A stretch of 64,000 nucleotides of DNA. Source: Nageia nagi (Eukaryota > Pinophyta). The DNA lies in the NCBI GenBank assembly GCA_050084985.1, contig JBITNC010000001.1, forward strand, positions 19,902,001 through 19,966,000, written 5' to 3'. Below, in pieces: positions 1-12,723 of this stretch (position 1 is the stretch's first letter; each line of letters starts with the position of its first letter). The notes beneath the pieces were generated by a model that saw nothing but the letters and a program-made list of their open reading frames with translations, searched no databases and was not told the DNA's origin. Both the position numbers and the translations under genes were made by a program.

Positions 1-659
1 TCCTAGAATATAGCTTAGATAGGATCCAAAATAGAACAATGCATTATTCAATAATTAAGATTGACCTAAAATGTCAACTCTACTCTAGTTCTACAATAAA
101 AGATATTAAATTTCTAAGGTTCCTAAAAAGCAAGAATTTATATTAAAAACTAATTTTGGGATACTAAATGAAGACTTTTTACCCTAAAATAGTCACTAAA
201 TGGCTAAGGCATACTAAGTAGGCCTTTCCATTATGTGCACAATTCAATTCCAAATAGTTTGAGTATAAATAACAACCAAAACAAATATCTAGATCAAAAG
301 GTATGGTCCCAACAAGGTGATGCATCATTCTCCTCTAGTTGAAATGAACTCAGTTCATGCAAATTATGTTTATGAAATGCTTGGAGCTTATCATTATCGA
401 TCTTAGTTAGTTCTTCTCAAATCTATATGTTATATACCTATGAAAACATTTCCCACTCTACCAATTATATTTTGTAGTTACTATTTCTTGTGGTTATTTC
501 CTTCCTAGCAAGGACCAATGTAATGCATTTTTTTCTTGGGTATTTATTTCTCCTAGTTTACTATGTATTTCATTTTCATATCCCTAGTATCAACCTTAAA
601 TTCATATATGTTAGATACATTAAAAATATGGGTGAAATATTTAGTTCATCCAATTATTC
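1..659. other. AT-rich sequence, no gene recognised
   Basis: No supportable gene is seen. It lies just beyond the C-terminal side of the minus-strand integrase relic that follows, so it may hold the unrecognisable end of that element. Short open frames here have no family-like motifs. Confidence 0.4.
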
Positions 660-1160
660 CACCTTATAAGCATTATCATTCTTTTTCTATAAAATCCTAT
701 AGGGTCCAATCTTTTTATATTCAAGTTACTATAGGTAGCTTTGGAAGTATTTCTTTTCATAGGTGAACCATCATCAAGTATCCTTCATTAAACACTTTTA
801 GTCACCTATGTACATCTTTTACTTCTTTATACTTAGAATTAATATTCCAAAAAAATTCTCTGACTTCCTTTTGAAGTTGTACATATTTTGCAAATACCTC
901 TACATCATCACTAACATGCTCTATAATTGGTAGTTATACCAAATCTAAAATACCCTTAATATTTTGACCATAAATAATATAAAATGGTGATTTTACTATC
1001 AAGATGTTCATTGAATTGTTGTATACAATTTCTACTTATGATAGATCTCACTAATTTGGCTTTTCACCAACTATACACCTCAAAAGATTTTCTAAACTTT
1101 AATTCATGACCTTGGTTTTCCATAAATTTGTAGATGATACATACTAAGTGTAATGCTTAT
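660..1160 (-). pseudogene. Ty3/gypsy chromovirus-type integrase relic
   Basis: Read on the minus strand, one frame broken by stops follows the second half of a chromovirus integrase. The order is a block resembling the ...NLLRCIVGEKP stretch, then a YNNSMN block, then SPFYIIYG (family consensus SPFEIVYG), then a DLV..P segment. A helical stretch with VQLQKEVREF follows, then a KVFNEGY.MMVHL block matching the family's KVFEEGDEVMVHLR. The core active-site region upstream of this part is not recognisable, so the piece is a truncated, dead fragment. Established knowledge: this region of integrase lies between the catalytic core and the chromodomain. Inference: remnant of an old minus-strand element. 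No LTR was found for it. Confidence 0.75.
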
Positions 1161-2451
1161 TTTCCTACACTCAAACCTTTCATTACACCTTATGAATGAT
1201 TCCAAGATAAATATACATTACATTAACTAAATTTCCTATGTTGTGTATATGACAAATGAAAAATAATAGGGTAATAATATGTCCTTTACACTTGAGATGC
1301 TAAGAATATATCTAGAAACTTGAAATAAATATATATGTTATAGAAAACCTCAAATCACAAGTCCTTGAGGTCTTATGATCAATTAATAAGGGTGAAACCC
1401 CAACTCAACAAGAGATTAAGCCTTCCAATCCTTAACCAAAAGGATGGTAGAAAAATAGTATATGCTTATGATGTAAATGATATCCAAATTCATATGATAA
1501 TACAATATCTAAATGATTATTGATAATATATGAATAAGTATGGACAATATCTATGATAAAGATTCAAGATATGTGATAAATAAGACTATGTTCAACTATA
1601 GAAAAAGTATGCAAATATTAATGGATAATTTATTCTAAACAAGAATGGATCAAATACAATTTAAGGTAAAGAATGAATAATAATATTAAAACCTTAATGC
1701 TAGACCTTAAAGATCAACATACTAGGTTAAATCCTAGCTATATTTATTAGCCTAAATGCCTATATGTCACACAATTAAGCAAATTCATAAGTTCGAAGGT
1801 GGATACAATGGTTAATGAAGATCCAAAATGATAACATAGATCTATTAAAACCATAAAAAATATATAATTAAATCAAAATAAGATTTTATGGATAAATAAT
1901 ATCTTAATTAATCATGAAATAAGATCTCTTAATGTTTGATGAAGTACAATGATTAACCCTAAGCAATAGTCCTTCAAAGTTGATGTTAAAAGTCAAATTT
2001 TACATTTAGAATGCTTAGAATTCAAAAAGTACTCATGAAAATGAAGTTTCATTCCTTGGAAATGGAGCCCATGTCACTTATTTATAGATAACATGATCAA
2101 GATCTTTGAGACAATTATGATTCTACAAGATCATTTGGAATACTAGCAAATCATTTGAAAGATCAGGATCAAATGTTAAGATTGTCAAAATGCCAAAGTA
2201 TCATTGATTTAACTTGCAAGAAATGCTACATCAATGCTAGTTTGAAATTTAATGATATGATGATATAAGTACCGTTAAGGCCTATAAAACACCATCATTA
2301 GGATAAAATACAATTTTAAGGTGTTTACAATTTACCCTTTTGCGTTGAGCTTCAAAACCTATGAGAAGATTAACATAAAAGTAAATGATATGATAAAATA
2401 ATAGTCAAAAATGATAATGATATCTATAAGTATAAAATAATCAAGATGGAT
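1161..2451. other. AT-rich intergenic DNA, nothing identified
   Basis: No coding motif, RNA gene or element end is recognised. The abrupt loss of integrase homology at the left side suggests a breakpoint, but no target duplication or LTR was seen. Confidence 0.35.
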
Positions 2452-3030
2452 TTGGTTTCAACACATGATAGGTCATATAAGATCACCTTGAACATTTAAC
2501 CCAAGTCTAATTTTGATGCATGATAGGCCATATAAGACTAATTTGAACACAATGATAATATCTTGCAAAAATATATTATATGGATTATATAGTAATCAAA
2601 ATGTTAAATAAAAATCTAATCTAATATAAATATGGAAGGAGAAATGATCTCTTGTTTGCCCCAATAGTTGAAGGGAAACAAGAAAGTAAATGAATATTTT
2701 CTTTTCCCCAACAACTTAAAGGGAGTATGATCCTACTTTTCCCTAGCAGTCGAAGGTAAATAAGAAAATAAATGATATTTTCTTTTCCCTAATAGTTAAA
2801 GGGATATCTAATAAAATGATCTCTACTTTGTCCCAATAGTTGAAGGTGACTATAGGCTCACATACCTACCAAGCATTGGATTGTAACACATAGGCATATG
2901 ATACTTTAAATAAAATTTCAAATAATCTTTACTTTTTCCCAATAGTTAAAGGGTATATTATAAATGATAATGATTATAGGCTTGCATACCTACCAAGCAT
3001 TCAATCATAGCATGTAGGCATATGATTCTT
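2452..3030 (+). repeat. Local degenerate tandem repeats
   Basis: Two overlapping patterns are visible. Near 2,465-2,555 a phrase around ATGATAGGTCATATAAGA recurs about 60 bp later with changes. From about 2,655 to 2,950 a short phrase like CCCAATAGTTGAAGGG recurs six times at irregular spacing of 36-107 bp. A longer phrase containing CATACCTACCAAGCATT is present twice, at about 2,862 and 2,983. The copies are diverged. The origin is unknown; LTR or UTR sequence of a decayed element is possible. Confidence 0.6.
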
Positions 3031-5089
3031 AAATAAGAGAAATTTTAATTTTGACCATGATGATGTCTCAATATATTGATTGCTAATTGATCATGTTGAC
3101 CAAAAATAATCAAGCAAAAACTCATAATATAAAAATTTCAACCATGAATTCGAGTTGCCCTTGATGATATCAATATTATGCTTGATAATAATTTGCAACA
3201 ATTGACCAAAAAAATACAATGTGGGAATCTGTCCCCCTTAGAAAGGAAGGTGTGATGGTTGATAAGACATGATAGTTGACCATTTGATAGAATGATTAGG
3301 AAAATGATAAAAATGATGAAGAAATAATAAACAAGCAATATCATAGGCAAGATCATGCAGATGATTGTAAATAGTTTAGGTGAATAGGGTTAACACCAAA
3401 TTGCCAAGACAATTGAGGTTCATATGAAAGATCTAATCAACATGAAGATAAAAAATAAAAAATATGAAACCTAAGGTTTATTGTGTCATTATCACATTTT
3501 GAATTTTGCATTTAGAGTTATAAGATATTTGGCATTTAACAAGACTATGCTAATAATGATCTACAACTATGACTATGGAGTGTAGGATATTTAACATTTT
3601 CAAGTAGCTACAAATTGGCCTTTGAATTTTATCCTTTTGAACCTAGACTTAATAGTAGTTGGGGATACAAAATGATGACATGTGATAAAATAATGAGTGG
3701 AAGGAAATGCACAAACTATGGCAACTATGGGGTCAAGTGATGGTAGTAGTGGACCAAAGGAGGGATTGCCTACAAAAAGTTAAGCTTTTAAACTCCTCTT
3801 TGGTAGTGATTATGGTTGAAATGAACAAATGTGAAGCTTTTGAGTAAAAATATTATTTTGAAATTAGAATACAATGATTTTAAACTATGGTTTTGAGGGT
3901 TTTTTAAAATGGTAAAGACTCTGGGTGGGAATGTTGCAAGTAAAATGTAATAAATTGGGGTTATGTTATTTTTTCCATATGCCATAAGTGACTTGAAACT
4001 ATTACCAAAACCAAGTATATGAATGGGGATTTGGGGATTTTGTGTGTATTTTCCTAGGTATAGTAAACCCTCTAGCTATTGATTAAAATAGATAAATTGA
4101 CAATGACATAGTCATTTGAAAATAGATTGGGGAAAATACAATAACATAGGGAACACACAACATAGGTTGATTTCCAAATCCAAAAAACTACCCCACCACA
4201 ACCAAAGGAAAAATATAAAATAGGGCCATTAGGATAAGGTACTAACAAACAACCAAAACAAAATCAACTAATAGTAAACAAAATCCACTATGACTAACTT
4301 AGCAACATTGGAGTGTGCATAAAGGATTAAAAATAAATGTAAAGTGTGTTAATTTTAATGGCAATATAATTATTTTTGTAAAACATTGAATGTTAACTAT
4401 AAATTGTTTTATGTTTACTAGTTTTATATGGTTTTTTTTTTTCAATTTGACTTATTGAAAATTATTCAACACCTTTACGATCCAATTTAGGGCTCATTAT
4501 AACCTATATGATTAAAAAACATCTAGATAATTTACACAATCTTCCCCCTATTGGATGACTAAGATTTCCAGGTCATTGTGGAAAATGATGATTATGATAA
4601 ACTATGTAAAATTGATAATTTTGATAAACTGACTTGAGACAAGATGAATCACATGAAACCTACACTCTAAGATAACTAACATAGAACTAGATACCATTTA
4701 TATAGACATAAAGATAAAGAAATTGGATATAAATACTAACTATGTATCAAAATTTATGTTAGATGAAATTCAAGCACAAGTTTCATCCACTACTAGTGTA
4801 AGTTCAAGATGCCCTTGACAAGATAAAATGGGATTGATTAGACATTATGGGGCTACTAGGAGCTACATGAGTACAACAAATTATTGGTGATAAATTATAC
4901 ATGATAGCACTAATAAAGCTCTTCAATCCTTATAGATGTATATTCCTCCATCCCATGGGGGATATGATAATTACCTTGGAGAATATGTACAAGATACTTT
5001 AATTATCGATTGAGGATGAGATGATTACAATGGTGATTAATAAGGTCATAAAATGGACTTATATAGGTGAGGGCTATAGGACCTAGGAT
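3031..5089. other. AT-rich DNA, nothing identified
   Basis: Only short open frames without family-like motifs are present. The left part is rich in ATGATA-type phrases. No gene, RNA gene or element boundary could be supported. Confidence 0.35.
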
Positions 5090-6640
5090 ATATACATGGG
5101 AGAGTTTCTTATAGAGTCTCTCTATGATGACAACAAAACAGGTAGGAGGGAAACCCTAGTAATGCTCTTTATTTCCTCCTTAATACTACCAAATTACTTA
5201 GGATCTAAGTCTCCTTAGAATATGCTTGATATCTTTACATGGATGGTACAAATAGAGGACAAAATTTTCCTAGGGGTTAGCATTGTTGGCATAGACTTAT
5301 AACAAGCTAATAGTGGCTTCCAAAGGGAGGTGAGGCATTAGTACCTTATTACTACTCCAAGTGTGGGCCTAGGAGCATATTTAATTAACACAAATAAACT
5401 CTCTCCTCATAATAGTGCATGTATATGAATTGATAATAGATGTTTTACCAATGGTATGGTGGGAATTCTTATTTCCACATAGATAGGAGCATGAGTTAGA
5501 GCACCCCAAGAGATGGCCCTATCAAGGTAGGATGGATTGTTATAAAGGTATGCTGGTGAGGCTATAGCCCTAATATATCATATGAAATCCATGGGATATG
5601 ACACATAATTGGGATGAGGAAAATCTATAACTAGTATGTGTCCAGAGGATGCACCACTTATGTGAGCATCACATCAGAGATATTGAGATCTTTAGATTTG
5701 AGCATACATAATGCTAGCGTAGTATACAACAAGATGTACCCATAGAGCTTACACTATATAAATGGGTATATAGAGATGCCTTAGGATGTATTCGATTAAT
5801 ATATATAGAGCTAAACATAACTTTAGATCCCCATAAGTTTTAGCTACTAAAGATGATGCAAGGACCACATGAATGTATAATGCCTTGTGGGCCCCATAAA
5901 GAGATATATTTATAGCTTAAATAATATTTTAGAGAAAGGGACCTACATAATTAATGGATCCATGAATGCTATAAGGAGAACAACTTGAGGAAAAACAACT
6001 CGAGAGTAGGGAGGTGCAAGTTAACGATGATGCCTTAGGTGTCGAGGAGGAGAAGGTTGCAAGCACCAAGGAGGGTCAAGAATGTTGAGAGGAGGAGGGA
6101 TATGATGAGGAGGATAAAATAGTGAGGAGCTTAGTAGTGGGATGAAGTGGATAGGTATGAAAAATATGAGGATGGAAATGAGGAGATGATCAATGTAGGC
6201 CTCCTAGATCATCTAGAGAAATAGGAGTAGCTAGAGTAAAAGAAGATGGAGGAGGAGACAAATATGGGTTTTAGGACCTAATGACACCTAGGTCAATTAT
6301 CAAGGTGGAATCTAGGGTCACCTAGTACAAGGGAAAGAGGGATGATATTCAATTGTAGTTAGAGGAAATACAAGCACAACTCATGGTAGAGCATGCAATT
6401 GAGTAGGCACAACATGCAATAGAGCATGAATGATAGAAGGCCCTAATTTGTGGCATGGGAATAATCCTATTGGAATTTATAGTAATAACCAAGGAGAGGG
6501 ATGCACTTAAAGTGTAAGTTGAGGGAAGAGTAGGCCCTGGAGCAGAGCCCATGATAGGTAGGAAGGAGGGTGAGATAACCATAAAATTGGGAATAGGCCC
6601 AATAGCCAAGCCTATGATGACACTAGCCAAGCACTAATAG
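5090..6640 (+). pseudogene. Decayed ORF of unknown identity with acidic/coiled-coil tail
   Basis: On the plus strand, starting near an ATG at about 5,096, the translation is strongly protein-like but carries many stops. It includes phrases such as LVMLFISSLILPNYLG and FTWMVQIEDKIFLG. After about 6,000 the composition becomes glutamate- and lysine-rich. An ELEEIQAQLMVEHAIE-like helical segment at about 6,355-6,400 suggests a coiled coil. The last open stretch ends near 6,636. I do not recognise the family. A hydrophobic/helical body plus a charged coiled-coil tail recurs in other relics of this window (24.7-25.6 kb and 55.9-63.3 kb), so this may be an accessory ORF of a retroelement or a decayed host gene. 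Confidence 0.4.
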
Positions 6641-9587
6641 AGGATGCTAAGGGATGTAGATAACCCAGGAAGGCAATTTGAATGTAAACATATATGTACT
6701 ATCTACCAAAGGTATTACTAGTATCGATAGATCCTAAGGCATCCATGACCAATTCCATAATGTAAAATAGATCCCAAATAGTGGTAGCCTTGCAGGGGAG
6801 CAAGGGAAAATTTGTATAGCAATCAAAGGTAGGTGTAAGGATATGTATAAGGAGTAGTACAATGTGATGGATACTATCATAGGTCACCTTGGTGGTTGGA
6901 TGATTCATTTGCTCTCCCTAGTTAGTGGGGAAAATAGGTAAAGGGACAAGGACTAGGCCATTAAGTGCATCAATGAAGGGGGAGGCTAAGACCAACACCC
7001 CTTCGAGCAAGACATGATCCCAATAGGACCTTACCCCCTAGGGACATGAAACTATATGTAGACATGCATATGTATTTTTTACATCATAGTGCACACATGA
7101 TGTACCTATTTAGACTATTTGTATATATTAAATATGATGCATCTATTTATGAACATGTATGATGGATATTTATGTATGTATGCATGGACCATGGACATTG
7201 TACCTTTGAAAAACTATGAAATTTTTTTTATATATTTTTTATATTTTTATATATGTATATGTATAAATGTATATGGATATATGGATAAATGGATAGATGT
7301 ATTTATGGTTTACTTTGATATTGATCTAGATGATGTACTCATGATTTTATATGGATATGCTATGGTACATAACTTACTTTAATGGACTTATATTGTATAC
7401 TATTGACATGTATGAATTATATATGATCATGTATAAATTCCATAAAATTATGGTTCATGTGCACCTACATATGTATGTATGCCTTAGACATGGGTAAAAT
7501 GAAAAATGAATGGATGGTACATGACTATGCTACATGCACATTGAGATGTATGCAAAATGGATTGATAAAATAAACTTTGTGTGGATAAAACACATGGAAA
7601 GAATACCTAATAAAAAATTAAATGATAATAAAAAATCATAAAATGACAACAAAAAATAATTATAACAATTAACAATGATAAAAACAACAATAATGAATGG
7701 ATAATAAGAAAAGATAACTAATGAATGACTAAAGATAGCAACAAGTAATCACAAATGATAACAAATACCATAATAAGATATAATAATAATGAATAAATAA
7801 AAGGATTAAATGAATTATAATAAGATAAAAACTGAAGTATAAAAATAAAATAAATAATAAAATAACAAACATAATGAGAGAATGGACTATAAGCAGTAAA
7901 AAGGAATGAAAATAATAAAAGAAAATAAGACTATAAGAAAGGAAAATAATAATAATGCAATAATAGGATGGTTATGTACCCTAATAAAGAGGTAAATAAC
8001 CCATAATAAAGGATAATAAAATATAAAAAATTGTCAACAAGTACAAAAAAGAGATAATAGGAAAAAATATATGACTACAACATTGCAAAAGAGTGCTTAA
8101 AATGATATGTGGATGACCTACAAAGGATAAAATAAACACATAAAATGAGAAGGAGATACACATCATAATGGTACAAATTTCAAATTATCATAACCATCAT
8201 GAGAAAATTTAATTATATTGTTAGTATATTGCATATATGCAACCAAAATAGGACTCACAAATTTGATACTTTTGAAAAAAGTGAAAAAAATGGACTTTGG
8301 TGGATAAAAGTAAGCAACCACCATGTCAACTCAGTGAACAAGTTTGATTCATTTATATATAGTAATTTTTTCAAAAGGTAGAAATAAATAATTTATATAA
8401 TAAATCTCATTTTTTCTATTATTAACATAATAAGTTGAGGCTACTTGGCCTTGGGTGACAACTTTTAAGTGCTCACTAAAAGTGCATTGTTCCAATTGTC
8501 TTAACATTTGTCTTACAAAATTGATGTAATGAATTAAATTGATTATAAAAATTGATATAATAAATGAATATATGTAGGATATATACTAAAAAACAATATA
8601 TCAAAAAATGAATACAGTTTGCTATGTTTAATATCATGAAACCAGAGCCAACTTTTAAAGGCACCGAATTTCAGGACCTTTATCTTTAAAATAAAATAGA
8701 CTAGGATATGGTAACAAAATGGCTCACAATAACATGGTATGACATTTTAGGGTATAATAAGGTGAAATATGGCTACTTTACATATCAAGATCACAATTTG
8801 ATTCAAGTCAATTTCTATGAGCGATAATGTGCATAAGCACGGGTGACTAGTTTAGGTGCGAAGTAAGTGATTGATAGATGACATATGATGGACAAAAAAA
8901 TATGCATTATGGTTCTTTGTATGAAATTTAAGAGAATTAAATATATATTACACCAATTTGATATGGTTACTTATAGTTTTGAAGGCAAAATGAAATAGAA
9001 TTTCCACCAAGTAACACAAATGGTAATATGAAAAAATTGATAAAACACGACAAAGATATGAAACAATGATCAAATAGATATTAAAGGAATGTATTCAAAG
9101 ATGAATATTGGTTATTCAATCCTATAATATAAAATAATACAATAATGATAGGGATAAAATGATGTGGTATCTTTGATTGCACATCGATTTCACAAGTCAT
9201 GATAATCTCGTATATTTTTTTCCTCAAAAACCATGATAGTCATCAATTTATGACCAATCCCATGGTAATGATTTTAAGGAAATATGATATGTTGATTGAG
9301 ACCCAACTAGTTATGTCATCACTAGGAAACCATGGATCATGTATGGTGAAATACATCATATATTGACATGTTATGACATCAATGATAGGGGATTGCATTA
9401 TTAAGATGCAATAGGATCGATACAAAAATCAAATAAATACAATTATAGTATGAATGAAAGCAAGTAAAATATTAAGAAAAATGATAACTTGGTATACCTA
9501 TGTTTATTTTGAGATTGAATTCCACTCATGTTTAGGATTTTTCTAGCTTCACCATATATGCAAAGATAATGTCCTACAATCTCTACC
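6641..9587. other. AT-rich and low-complexity DNA
   Basis: No gene is supported. About 7,040-7,560 is rich in ATGTATG/ATATGGAT-type words. About 7,600-7,960 is an A-rich, T-poor stretch of AATAATAA-like sequence. The remainder to the copia insertion site has no recognised coding content. Small open frames in it appear to be chance. Confidence 0.4.
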
Positions 9588-9592
9588 CAAAT
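9588..9592 (+). repeat. Target site duplication CAAAT (left copy)
   Basis: CAAAT immediately precedes the TGTTAGAA start of the 5' LTR and is repeated exactly at 18,551-18,555 after the 3' LTR. A 5-bp duplication is typical of LTR retrotransposon integration. Confidence 0.95.
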
Positions 9593-10090
9593 TGTTAGAA
9601 TTTGTAATGAAATATTGTGAATATCTAGACTCCTTGTAAATTCAATTAATCACTTAAGGGTATGTAGATACCTTAAATGATTAATAGAATTCTTTAATGT
9701 ATAGACTTTGACTTTACCAAAGGAGTTAGTTGGTAGGTTGAAGTTTGGTGGTACATTTAATGTAACCCTAACCTTACCCTTGGGTTAAAGGAAGGTTAGG
9801 GAGGTGCTCTCAACCTATAAATAGAGGGCCTCTCCTCATGTAAACATATCTAAGTTTTGAGTAAGATTACTCTACTTGGTTGTGTAGGAGAGAGCTAGAG
9901 AATAGTTGTAAGAGAGACATAGATTTGAGAATAAGAGAGCTAGTTGTGGATGTACTCCCAAGGAGGGAGGAACCACATTATATTGGTGTCATATTGTGTG
10001 AATGATGTTCTTAGAATTATAGATGTGTTATCTTGAGTTTCCTAGTCTAAGGTCCTAGAGGATTTGTTTAGTTATAGTTCAAATCCTTCA
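9593..10090 (+). repeat. 5' LTR of copia element
   Basis: 498 bp from TGTTAGAA to ATCCTTCA, appearing identical to the 3' LTR. It contains a TATAAATA box. Transcription should start a short distance downstream of that box (family knowledge); the R/U5 border was not mapped. Confidence 0.97.
9816..9823 (+). promoter_or_regulatory. TATA box in 5' LTR
   Basis: TATAAATA within ACCTATAAATAGAGGGCC is a textbook plant TATA context. The same motif is at 18,276-18,283 in the 3' LTR, from which read-out transcription into flanking DNA is possible. Confidence 0.75.
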
Positions 10091-10092
10091 TT

Positions 10093-10104
10093 TGGTATCA
10101 GAGC
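10093..10104 (+). promoter_or_regulatory. Primer-binding site, initiator-Met tRNA
   Basis: TGGTATCAGAGC begins two bases after the 5' LTR. This 12-mer is the usual plant copia PBS, complementary to the 3' end of initiator methionine tRNA, and it primes minus-strand cDNA synthesis. Confidence 0.93.
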
Positions 10105-10166
10105 TTGGTGTGGAAGCTCTTCTCCTTGGTGTGGAAGCTCTTCTCCTTGGTGTGGAAGCTCTTCAT
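10104..10166 (+). repeat. 21-bp tandem repeat x3 next to PBS
   Basis: CTTGGTGTGGAAGCTCTTC followed by TC (AT in the last copy) occurs three times head to tail at 10,104, 10,125 and 10,146. It lies in the leader directly after the PBS. The copies are nearly identical, so the array is young. Confidence 0.9.
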
Positions 10167-10721
10167 CCTTCTCAAATTTGAAGATCTTAATCCTAATCTT
10201 CATTGTGAGGTAAAAGGTTTGCAAAGGTATAACCTTCTATCCTTCTTTAACTAAGTTCATTATGATACTAATTTTTTTTATGATTATGCTAGCTCAATGT
10301 CTTAGCAAAAATAACTTCAAATACCATAATATATTTTTGCTACTCTCTTCTTACTAACAATATTTTATGTTAGTAATGTGTTTTAATGTACAAAGAAAAT
10401 GAATTTTTTTTTTGTGAGCAAAAATATATTATGATAGTATCTTATTGAAAATATTTTTTTCAATAGTCTTTTGTGAAAAATATCATAAAAAAAAAAAAAG
10501 AGAGGAAGGTGAAATTTTTTACATATGTTATTGTAAAGTGGAGGACTTTATTTACAAGATTTTTACATATTTAAATAATTAGAGGAAATTATTTAAAATT
10601 TAAAGCAAATATAAGGCTCATTTTTTATTATTAAAATAAAAATGCAAGACTTTACAATTTTTTTAAAATATTTACTATTTATCAAAAATTATAAAATGTT
10701 GGGGGAACACAAATGTGAATG
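10167..10721 (+). other. AT-rich leader, no gene
   Basis: Untranslated leader of the copia element with T- and A-runs. No ORF or structure was supported. Confidence 0.5.
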
Positions 10722-11460
10722 GATCTGTAAATTGTTTGACAAAATGCCTCATCTAGATGCAGTCTTGTTTCCTCCTCTGTAATGAGCACAGGATATGCAC
10801 CAACGTATCTTCCTTTGCCAAGGAGATAAAAAAAAAAAAAGGACTGCACAAAACGGTCAATCAAGAGAAGGGTCTGCAAGCTGTTTGACAGAATGCCTCG
10901 CGCGATCTTGGAAGCTTAGGGAAGGCCAAGTTCTTCTCCACACGCTGCTCTCCTCCTCTCTCACGCGTTGCTCGCACCAGCCTCTTGATCACAGCCTCCA
11001 GCCTGGCTCTACGTGCTGCTCTGCCATCTGCTCTCTTCTCCCTCACCAGACCTGTCTCTCCTCGTGCGTGAGTTCTTTCATAGACTGCCATGAGTGCAGG
11101 ATATGCACCACGGATCTGTACGTGCATGCATTATTTGAACAGATGCATGCTGCGTGCGCCATGCCTGATACAGCCACAGTTTCCTGGACAACCATGATCG
11201 CAGGATACGCACCAAACTAATACAAATTGTTTGCAAGAATCTCTTGCGGTCTCCACCTCACGCCCTGCTCGCGCGCGTGCCTGCTCCCTCCTCTCCTCAC
11301 GTGCTCGCTCCTTGCACATCTCTCCTCGCCTCCTGCTCACGCGCGTGCTCGCTCCTTGCACGCCTCTCCTCACCTCCACGTCTCCCTCCTTCCTCTGCAG
11401 GTTTCGAAATTGTGACAAAGTGCCTCCTCAACTGCACTGATCGCTGGATATCCACAAAAC
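10722..11460 (+). pseudogene. Captured PPR-like gene fragment in copia leader
   Basis: This GC-rich, pyrimidine-rich block stands out from its AT-rich surroundings. Translations in shifting frames give pentatricopeptide-repeat signatures. CKLFDKMP is at 10,726, CKLFDRMP at 10,875, and TVSWTTMIAGYAPN at about 11,176-11,217, followed after a stop by YKLFAR. A weaker N.CDKVPP copy follows 11,401. In PLS-class PPR proteins (plant organelle RNA-binding factors) the phrases LFDKMP, VVSWTTMI and AGYAQNG recur at such spacing. Stops and frameshifts show that it is not a functional PPR gene. A pyrimidine tract ending CTCTGCAG at 11,400 looks like an intron acceptor. Inference: a host PPR fragment carried by the element. 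The family call is strongest for the 11,176-11,217 segment. Confidence 0.6.
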
Positions 11461-12723
11461 GGAGGGTCTTCCTTCTCCCTCGCCTGAGCTCTTCCTCTTC
11501 CTCGCCGGCAGCCTTCTCTCCAATTTTTTTTGTTGCACGATCAAACCACCACCCTCCTCACACGCGTCAGCTGCGCCCTCTCCCTTCACGTGAAGACGGT
11601 GGTCTCCATACCATAGCTCCCTCGCCAGCTTGCAGAGCCACAACGCTTCCTTCTTCCTCTCTCACCATCAAGTCCTCTTCTTAGCCTCCATGCAAGTCCT
11701 CCTCCTTCACACAGTCAAGATTGATGGCTGTCCATCTCCTTCCATGTCTTCCAAGTCACCTTAAATGCCTTAGTCTTGTTCTTTGACCACCTACATATTT
11801 ACCCTTCCAAAAATCAACGTGTTTTTTTTGTGAAAAACAAGGGGGGGTCATATTTTTACCTACTAAGCATTTAATGCTTCTTGACTTAGGACAAAGCATT
11901 ACAAATTCATTTAAACTAGGGGTATGGGTCTCCTATTCCACCTTTCAAGTTCTCTAAAAATCCACTACTCCCCTTACATGCACTTAGGAGTACCTAAAAT
12001 AAATTCTTATTTTCTCCTCCAAATTTAATGCTTAATTAAAAGGTGCACATGCATAATAATTTAGTCTAAAGTATGCTATTTTAAGTAAATAAGGGATTTT
12101 TATTACTTAAAATACATCACTTATACATGTCTTAGCATACAAGTTTAAGGGATCCACCTTTTAGTAAAAAGGGGGGGGTGGTATAATTTTACTTAAATTT
12201 CATCTAGATCTTGCATGCTAGACTTAATGATACATGCTTAGGACTTAAACTTTTAAGTTAAATAATGCATGATATTGTATCTAGATCTTGCATGCTAGAC
12301 TTAATGATACATGCTTAGGACTTAAATTTTTTTAAGTTAAAGTTAATGCATGATGCATGATTACTTAATTTTTTTTAAGTCATAGAATAATGCATGTTAT
12401 GAATTAAATACTAAGTAGGACTTAGTTCTTATGTTTAATTCATTAAGTGCTTTGAGCAAAAATGCAAGATGTAAAAGTCCTTTAGGGGTTAGTACAAAAC
12501 CCATTGGATTTTTTTTAAGGTTTTCAAGCTCGTGTGGATGATGCAATTTTACTTTACTTTATATTTTTTGCACATTTGCTTATACTTGCAATACGCAAAA
12601 ATGTGAAAAGTAACCCCTAAAATGAATACATCCGCACGTATTTTCCACAACATGACTTGTTTGGGGAGCCATGAGGTGAGGACAGGGCAGACTGGAGCCC
12701 TTTTAGTCCGAAGAACCAAGTGG
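11461..12723 (+). other. Rest of copia leader, with 77-bp duplication
   Basis: To about 11,760 the sequence stays GC- and pyrimidine-rich (probably more captured or simple sequence) and then becomes AT-rich. A phrase beginning ATCTAGATCTTGCATGCTAG at 12,202 is repeated at 12,279, a 77-bp period with few changes. G-runs occur at about 11,842 and 12,171. No gene was found. Confidence 0.6.

Noticed and set aside
11227-11684. Overlapping plus- and minus-strand open frames of 60-146 aa in the GC-rich block of the copia leader
   Set aside because: GC- and CT-rich simple sequence leaves several frames open by composition; translations are low-complexity Ser/Pro/Leu or Arg/Glu text with no start or domain support.
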